64,000 bases of DNA, from assembly GCA_951812975.1 (NCBI GenBank), contig CATOTC010000001.1, positions 962,001 through 1,026,000 of the forward strand, read 5' to 3'. The position numbers and the translations under genes are program-made. Source of the DNA: an uncultured Acidimicrobiales bacterium. Its GTDB lineage: Bacteria; Actinomycetota; Acidimicrobiia; Acidimicrobiales; Aldehydirespiratoraceae. Below are positions 58,601-64,000 of this stretch, one piece after another (position 1 is the stretch's first letter; every line of letters begins with the position of its first letter). The notes beneath the pieces are model-generated. The model was given only the letters and a program-made list of their open reading frames with translations. It searched no databases and was not told where the DNA came from.

Positions 58601-61600
58601 TCATGTGGTCAAGCGTGATCGAACGTCGTCGGCGAGCAGTCGATCGCGATCCTCTTCTGAGAGGGTGCGGATACAGGAGCCGGTTGCATCGTCACGGGTG
58701 ACGTGCATCACGGTGTCTACATACTCGGCAACGGGCTGGAGATGCGAGATGAGGGCGACCATCTTCCCGCCGCCTGCGACCTTGCCAAGTGTCGCGAGTG
58801 CGGTTTCTAGGGCGTTGGCGTCGAGCGATCCAAATCCCTCGTCGACAAACACGGCGTCGAGGCGGCCACCGCCCCGCGACGCGATCTCGACCAATGCGAG
58901 AGCGAGAGCAAGGGACGCCTGGAAGCGCTCGCCGCCGGACAATGCCTCCGGAGCACGGATCTCGCCGGAGGCGAGGTACTTCACTCCAAAGTCGGACACG
59001 AAACCAAACCGGTTGTTGGAGATGGTCTTCAGTCGCCGGGACGCCTCCGCCAGCAATTCAGCTTCACGCATCTCGAGGAGGTAGTCGACGAACTGGTTGT
59101 TGGCCAGAGCAGCGACGAGCACGACAAGGTTGTAATAGAAGGGGTCGACCACGCCCAAGACTTCGTCGACATGAGCCGCCGCAGTTGCATCGGCAGTTGC
59201 TGCCGCTAGCTGCTCCTCCGCACGGCTCACGTCACCAACCGCCTCGCCGTGCGCGCCATGGAGGGCATCGACGGTGTCGCAGTCAACGTCGGAGAGTATT
59301 CGAGCCAGTTGGGCTTCACACGAAGCGACAACGCCCTCCACAGTGGTAGACACCTCGGTAGCCGTCGCCATCATCACGTTGGCTGCCTTGAGCGCGGCAT
59401 CAGCGGCTTCGATCGTGGCCGCGAGATCGGTGGTCACCGCACCTTCATCGAGAGTGTGTAGGGCGTCAAGATCCAACGACACCTCTAGGGGCGCCACGCC
59501 GACGCAAACCCGGCCAGCAGCAACGACGTCACGCACGCGAGCCAAGTAGATATTGATCTCACGAATGGCTCTCCGTGCGGGATCCGTAACTTCCTCGGCT
59601 ACTTCAGCCCGGACCCTGGCGTCAACTTCCATGGCATCAAATCGGCATTGCTCCGCTTCCGTCCGCCGACGGCTTAGGTCGTCAAGCAAAGTGACGACCG
59701 CCGCACACCGACGATGAAGGTCCGCGAGCACATCGACTGTCACAGGACTACCGGTCCGCCAGACCGAGGGCATCTCGGCTACTAGTGCGTTGTGAGCTTC
59801 GACCTTCTGGGCGGCATCGGCTAGATCTTTCTTAACGGAACTCAGTTGTTCGGTATAGAGAGCGTCGGCGGTGCGAAGTTCGACCTTCGCAGTCGTTAAC
59901 TCCTCGCGAGCTTGTCGCTCGTTGCTCGCGGCATGCTCTACAGCAAGCTCTGCTGCACTGAGAGCGTCCGTGAGGCTGGCGATTGCCTCTTCAGCGTCCT
60001 CGCAGGTTGGGTCGGCGCCTGATTCTCTTACGCGCTTTTCCAAACCAGCGACGGCGCTAGCCGCTTCCTCCGAGGACCTCGAAGCGACAGACGCACCCTC
60101 GCGAGCACGCGCGTGGGCCTGTCGGGTCTCTTCGGCACCACTCCGGGCAGCGTTGAGTGCACTTTCAGTCGAGTCAACTGCATCGTGGGCTGAATGTAGA
60201 TCGGGACTCTCCGGTGGCTCGAAACCCTCTGGCAGGTCTCGACTACAGACTGGGCAGTCGTCGCCGGGTCCATGGCCTTCAGCAACAACAGCGACCGCGT
60301 TCTCACGCTGTGCGTTCTCATACACGCGGCGAGCATCCAGGTCGGTTTGCTTGGCCAGATCTACCGCAGCTTGCGCGACATTCACGATCTGTTCCATCTC
60401 ACTGACTCGGGCCGTAGCGACTCTTTCGGCCGCGGCGGTTTCCGCCACCTTGCCGCGCGCCTCGTTCAGCTTCTCGAACAGATTGCGGGCCTTTTCGGTC
60501 CGCGTACGAGCGTAATCAAGGTGGCTCTGGGCTTCGGTGCTCACCGCCTCAGCCTCGGCCAGCGCAGTGCTCAGAGTCGACGGCACCTCTGTCTGGGGGG
60601 CCTGGGCTTGAACCTTGCGAAGCTCGCTCTGCGACTTCTCCAGTCGTTCGAGATCGCTCGGCATCGCGTCAGCGGCATCGGCAAGATGAGACGTCGCAAT
60701 CGTCAGGGCGTCGCGTGAACCGAAACCAGCTAATGCAGTAGCTGCGTCGGCATCGATGCTTGCGATGTCCCGCTCGGCCTGATTCTTGTCGGCATCTGCT
60801 CGGTCGAGTTCTCCTAGGAGGTGGGTTCCGCGCTCGAGACAGGAGCGGAGGGTGGCGGTTGGATCGCAGTCAAAACCGGGGACAGCGGCGAGAGCGGAAT
60901 TCAAAGGGCCGAGGGTACGGCTGATGCGTTCGCTGATTTGGCGTGGCTCGACGACGGCCTCGATCGCATCAGCGAGGCGTTGCTGCCGTGCGGCGGCTGC
61001 TTCCGACCGCTCCTTCGCGTCGGAGACGATCAGGTTCGGGTCGGCGGGAAGGTTCGCTCGGCGCTCGGTGTAGCGCGTGTACGTGTCCCTGACCTTATCG
61101 CGGTAGGCCGTTGCTAACCCGCGGGTACGATCGATGTCGCTCAGCCCGAGGATCGACTTGAGGATTTCATTTCGCTCGCTCTCGGTCGATCGTAGGAGTT
61201 CGTCGAATCGGCCTTGGGGCATGACAACGGCGCGGGTGAACTGTTCGCATTCGAGGCCGAGCAACTCCTCGACTCGCTTCGTCACCTCACGTGCGCCGTC
61301 GACCATCGGTGCATGGTTGGTGGTGGATTCGAGCTTGTCGACAGGAGACGCTTTCGAACGGCGACGCGCCCGGGTGACTTTCCAGGTGTGGCCTCCAGCG
61401 TCAAAGGTCAGTTCGACACGCCACAGATTCTCTCCGTCGGCGATGAGGTCGGCGATGTTCCCGCCCCCTGACCATGTCTTTCGGCCGTACAGAGCTAGGC
61501 AAAGAGCCTCGATGATGGTGGACTTGCCCGCGCCGGTGTCACCGATGATCGCAAAAAGGTCGAGATCGTCGAATGAAATCTCGGTCGACTGCCGGTACGA

Positions 61601-61657
61601 CCGCAGGCCAGAGAACGTGAGCAGGCGAGGTCGCACGTCAGGTGTCTCCCTCGTCAC
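58601..61657 (-). CDS. sbcC: SbcC/Rad50-type ATPase
   Basis: 1018 residues, GTG start overlapping sbcD by 20 bases. N-terminal LFAIIGDTGAGKSTIIEALCLALYG (Walker A near residue 40), long coiled coils, a zinc hook CPVC at residues 467-470 and a C-terminal signature LSGGERFQASLALALALVEIA with Walker B DAVFVDEGFGSLD. With SbcD it trims hairpins and double-strand ends. Confidence 0.94.
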   Translation of the reverse strand: MTRETPDVRPRLLTFSGLRSYRQSTEISFDDLDLFAIIGDTGAGKSTIIEALCLALYGRKTWSGGGNIADLIADGENLWRVELTFDAGGHTWKVTRARRRSKASPVDKLESTTNHAPMVDGAREVTKRVEELLGLECEQFTRAVVMPQGRFDELLRSTESERNEILKSILGLSDIDRTRGLATAYRDKVRDTYTRYTERRANLPADPNLIVSDAKERSEAAAARQQRLADAIEAVVEPRQISERISRTLGPLNSALAAVPGFDCDPTATLRSCLERGTHLLGELDRADADKNQAERDIASIDADAATALAGFGSRDALTIATSHLADAADAMPSDLERLEKSQSELRKVQAQAPQTEVPSTLSTALAEAEAVSTEAQSHLDYARTRTEKARNLFEKLNEARGKVAETAAAERVATARVSEMEQIVNVAQAAVDLAKQTDLDARRVYENAQRENAVAVVAEGHGPGDDCPVCSRDLPEGFEPPESPDLHSAHDAVDSTESALNAARSGAEETRQAHARAREGASVASRSSEEAASAVAGLEKRVRESGADPTCEDAEEAIASLTDALSAAELAVEHAASNERQAREELTTAKVELRTADALYTEQLSSVKKDLADAAQKVEAHNALVAEMPSVWRTGSPVTVDVLADLHRRCAAVVTLLDDLSRRRTEAEQCRFDAMEVDARVRAEVAEEVTDPARRAIREINIYLARVRDVVAAGRVCVGVAPLEVSLDLDALHTLDEGAVTTDLAATIEAADAALKAANVMMATATEVSTTVEGVVASCEAQLARILSDVDCDTVDALHGAHGEAVGDVSRAEEQLAAATADATAAAHVDEVLGVVDPFYYNLVVLVAALANNQFVDYLLEMREAELLAEASRRLKTISNNRFGFVSDFGVKYLASGEIRAPEALSGGERFQASLALALALVEIASRGGGRLDAVFVDEGFGSLDANALETALATLGKVAGGGKMVALISHLQPVAEYVDTVMHVTRDDATGSCIRTLSEEDRDRLLADDVRSRLTT

Positions 61658-63047
61658 CGATCAGGGCAGCAATGATTCCGCTCTCGGCAATCTCGACGTC
61701 ACTCTCGGTGGTGGTTGCGGCGTGGATCTCCTCGAACAGGCTTGCTACCCGCTCTGGGTCCGCTCCGTGGGCATTGTGCCGGTCGACTAGGGCCTGTCCG
61801 TGCTCGGCGAACCACCCTCTGAACAGCTGGGTCGGGGTCTCTGTGATCTCCGGCACCTCGACCTCGTCGGCGACGTTGACATCTGGACGGCGAGCATCGA
61901 CTACTGACACGACACATGCATCAGGAAGGGCAGCGTGGACTGCGGCCGTGAGTGTGTCGTACCCCGGAATCTCGAGCGACACCGTGTCGTTCTCCTCGAA
62001 CCCGTCGCCTTTTCGCTCGTGCTCGACGGTTACCTCGACCAAGTCGTGGCCCAGAACAGCAGCTCGCTCAGCGAGGGCCGAGTACGGCGCTCTTATGCGG
62101 TGAATTCGCCGACCTGCCGTGAGGGCGACGTCGTAGATCTTGGTGGGTCGGCCCGGGGTGAGATCTGCAACAACCAACTGCTTGGTCTCTCCCTCCTCGC
62201 CGAAGTCGATCTCGAGGATCGAGCCGGCGTAACGGCCGCGGTTGTCCGCAACGGCCTGAGCGATGTGTATGTGTCCGAAGGCCAGATAGCCGTAAACACT
62301 GTCAATGTGGGTCGGGTCGGTGGCGTACTCGGAGGAGACATGGATCTCCTTTTCGGTGGACGTACGCGCGCTGGATACATGCAGGTGGGACGCGAACACG
62401 GCCACGTCAGCTGAAGTGTCGAAATCGACGAATGCCGACTTGGCGAGGAGGTCACAGATCTTTCGGACGCTGTCGGCGTAGGTCGCGTTGGCCGCAAGGA
62501 TGTCGTCAAAATCGCCAAGTACGCGGTTTGCGTGAAGGAACGGCAGTCCGGCTACTCGCAGACGACCGCCCGCCTGGGTGGAGAGGGTCAGCACCGCTCC
62601 GTGAGCGGCCGTGGTCGGACGGTGCATCACCCTGATGCGCGTCGGTGAGAACGCCAACGGATCGTACGAATTCTCGCTCGCCAGTTCAGGGACGGGATCG
62701 CCGACGGCAACACCGAGCGTCTCCATAGCGATGGCCGAGTCGTGGTTGCCGGCTAGCACCGCCACAGGAGCGATCTCACCCAGTTCTCGAAGCGCTCGGA
62801 TTGCCCGTCCGAAGTCGGCCATGGCCGGCCGGCCGCTGTTGAAGAGATCGCCGGTGTGGATGATCGCGTCGGGTTGCACGGCGACGGCAATTTCGATGAT
62901 TTCAGCGATGACGCTGTCGTGGTCAACTTCACGCGGCTCGTCGCGAACGGTGACTCCAAGGTGCCAGTCGGACGTGTGCAGCACGCGCACAGCGGTCTCG
63001 GGACGGGCGGGCACGGCATCCGACGAGAGGGTGCGCAGAGAATTCAC
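61638..63047 (-). CDS. sbcD: SbcD/Mre11-type nuclease
   Basis: 469 residues, GTG start overlapping the herA-like stop. Metallophosphoesterase motifs: HTSDWHLG (D27, H29), HTGDLFN (D67), AGNHDS (N101, H102, D103), then FASHLHV and FGHIHIA. Longer than typical E. coli SbcD (400). It cuts DNA ends with SbcC. Confidence 0.93.
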   Translation of the reverse strand: MNSLRTLSSDAVPARPETAVRVLHTSDWHLGVTVRDEPREVDHDSVIAEIIEIAVAVQPDAIIHTGDLFNSGRPAMADFGRAIRALRELGEIAPVAVLAGNHDSAIAMETLGVAVGDPVPELASENSYDPLAFSPTRIRVMHRPTTAAHGAVLTLSTQAGGRLRVAGLPFLHANRVLGDFDDILAANATYADSVRKICDLLAKSAFVDFDTSADVAVFASHLHVSSARTSTEKEIHVSSEYATDPTHIDSVYGYLAFGHIHIAQAVADNRGRYAGSILEIDFGEEGETKQLVVADLTPGRPTKIYDVALTAGRRIHRIRAPYSALAERAAVLGHDLVEVTVEHERKGDGFEENDTVSLEIPGYDTLTAAVHAALPDACVVSVVDARRPDVNVADEVEVPEITETPTQLFRGWFAEHGQALVDRHNAHGADPERVASLFEEIHAATTTESDVEIAESGIIAALIGDEGDT

Positions 63048-64000
63048 TGTCGTCCCAGAATCTGTTCGGCATCGATGTCGTCGTCCGCCGAGCCCAGCAC
63101 CTCGGCGACGCGAGTGGCGTACGGCGGGTAGGGGAACCTCACGGGCACAGGGGCTGGCAGCATGGGCTGGCTCGTAATCATGGTGCCGGGCGGAACGATC
63201 TGGGCCCGCGCCCTCATCGTCTGGGGAAGGAACCCAAGCTCGGTGGCTTCAGACGCCTTGATCTGTCCTACTACCTCAAGCGAGGCGTTGTTCGTGATGT
63301 CACGGGCCACTCCTGACGGGTTCTGTTGTGCGCCGATAAGGATTACACCGAGTGACCGACCGCGTGCGGCAACATCAACCAGCAGGTGCTTGATCGGCGA
63401 TCCGCCCTGACGAGGCGCATACTTGTTGAGTTCGTCGAGCACGACGAAGGTCTTTCCGGTCGCGGTGGAGTTCTCGTGCTGCGACCAGATGTGGTGGAGG
63501 ACGGATGCGACCACGAAGCGCTGCGCGTCTGCGTGAAGCGCGTGGACATCGACCACCGAGACCTGGGAAGACAGGTCGACCTCGGTGAGCCCCGCCCGGA
63601 TCAGGCGCCGGAGCCGAGGGGTGGCCTTCCACAACCGCCGAACGAACGCTTGTTGGGTCGCTGCCGTTGTGCCCCCGCACCACATCGGGTCATAGCCGGG
63701 TGAGCCCTCGGTGACCATCCCCGACACGAACTCAACCAGACCGTCGAGGTCTTCGACCACGAGGCCGTCGCCAGCCAATCGAGGGTTGCTGACCTTGTAG
63801 GCACGAAACTGGCGGGCGGCCGACTCCCACGTCGACGGCACTGGGAGCACCTGACTGTCGGGGTTGACGAGCACGATACGCCCGTTGTCGTCGCCCGCTA
63901 GAGGCCAGGCCCAGCGGAGCAGTTGGAGTCGTACGACTTGCTCGATGAACGAGAGCTGCCCCGACTCAAGATCGTCAAACAGGTACTCCAGCAACCCGGC
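63044..64000 (-). CDS. HerA-like AAA ATPase, C-terminal part (partial)
   Basis: The frame runs beyond the window end, so the N-terminal Walker A region is missing; about 318 residues are visible. KTFVVLDELNKYAP is the Walker B, GRSLGVILIGAQQNPSGVARDITNNASLEVVGQ the arginine-finger region, as in HerA/FtsK-type ATPases (DUF87). It overlaps sbcD by four bases and is co-oriented, giving a herA-sbcD-sbcC operon like the archaeal HerA-Mre11-Rad50 set. NurA could be just outside the window. Confidence 0.85.
   Translation of the reverse strand, partial: AGLLEYLFDDLESGQLSFIEQVVRLQLLRWAWPLAGDDNGRIVLVNPDSQVLPVPSTWESAARQFRAYKVSNPRLAGDGLVVEDLDGLVEFVSGMVTEGSPGYDPMWCGGTTAATQQAFVRRLWKATPRLRRLIRAGLTEVDLSSQVSVVDVHALHADAQRFVVASVLHHIWSQHENSTATGKTFVVLDELNKYAPRQGGSPIKHLLVDVAARGRSLGVILIGAQQNPSGVARDITNNASLEVVGQIKASEATELGFLPQTMRARAQIVPPGTMITSQPMLPAPVPVRFPYPPYATRVAEVLGSADDDIDAEQILGRQ

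Overview
The window looks like a chromosomal segment of a high-GC actinomycete, most probably an Acidimicrobiia-type (Ilumatobacter/Microthrix-like) member of the Actinomycetota. The support is qualitative: a WhiB-family regulator with an AT-hook, a pst-phoU-senX3-regX3 cluster, an MhuD-type heme-degrading enzyme, DtxR/IdeR-like iron operators, a b558-type succinate dehydrogenase, an F420/LLM-type oxidoreductase, many GTG starts and many 1-14 bp gene overlaps. No rRNA, tRNA, CRISPR array or insertion sequence was seen.

Layout. 0-9.6 kb: the end of a MaoC-type hydratase, a DUF4143 AAA ATPase behind three 23-bp-spaced upstream repeats, a small lipoprotein, a phosphotransferase/DUF1214 pair, Tag glycosylase with a MoxR/ChlI-type ATPase, and a GH2-like protein whose expected nucleophile motif is altered. 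9.6-15.3 kb: a heme-iron import and degradation cluster (two permeases, ATPase, HmuT-like binding protein, unknown protein, MhuD-like enzyme, lipoprotein) with two IdeR-type palindromes placed directly before start codons. 15.5-20.3 kb: an LLM oxidoreductase, then sdhCAB. 20.3-25.7 kb: a highly structured leader with a strong terminator, a DUF368/PopT protein, a cupredoxin with Gln in place of the axial Met, a beta-helix lipoprotein, a di-heme lipoprotein and an SCP2 protein. 25.7-42.6 kb: Fpg/Nei glycosylase, MscS channel, mdh, a heterodimeric ABC exporter, icd, a MazEF-like pair, an acyltransferase, purH, sucCD, pcrA and a PQ-loop membrane protein. With sdh, four TCA-cycle loci lie within about 22 kb. 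42.6-50.5 kb: a two-domain VOC protein and the phosphate cluster pstSCAB-phoU-senX3-regX3 behind a three-unit PHO box. 50.5-55.2 kb: a coiled-coil protein, a WhiB7-like gene with an attenuator leader, a 34-bp tandem array, tlpA-ccdA, pdxH and two overlapping fluC genes. 55.3-64 kb: a second DUF4143 ATPase (also with three 23-bp-spaced repeats), a FitAB/VapBC-type pair, an AbiTii protein and a herA-sbcD-sbcC operon, together resembling a defence or DNA-end-processing island.

The strongest discovery candidates are: (1) a WhiB7-like gene preceded by a 46-codon upstream ORF whose 3' part duplicates the terminator's 3' arm, giving a complete attenuation switch; (2) the exact 23-bp, three-unit repeat architecture shared by both DUF4143 ATPase genes although the repeat sequences differ; (3) a structured leader RNA with competing stems before the PopT gene; (4) a 23-bp GC-rich repeat dispersed at three distant loci, in a region with at least twelve short tandem repeats at gene ends and leaders.
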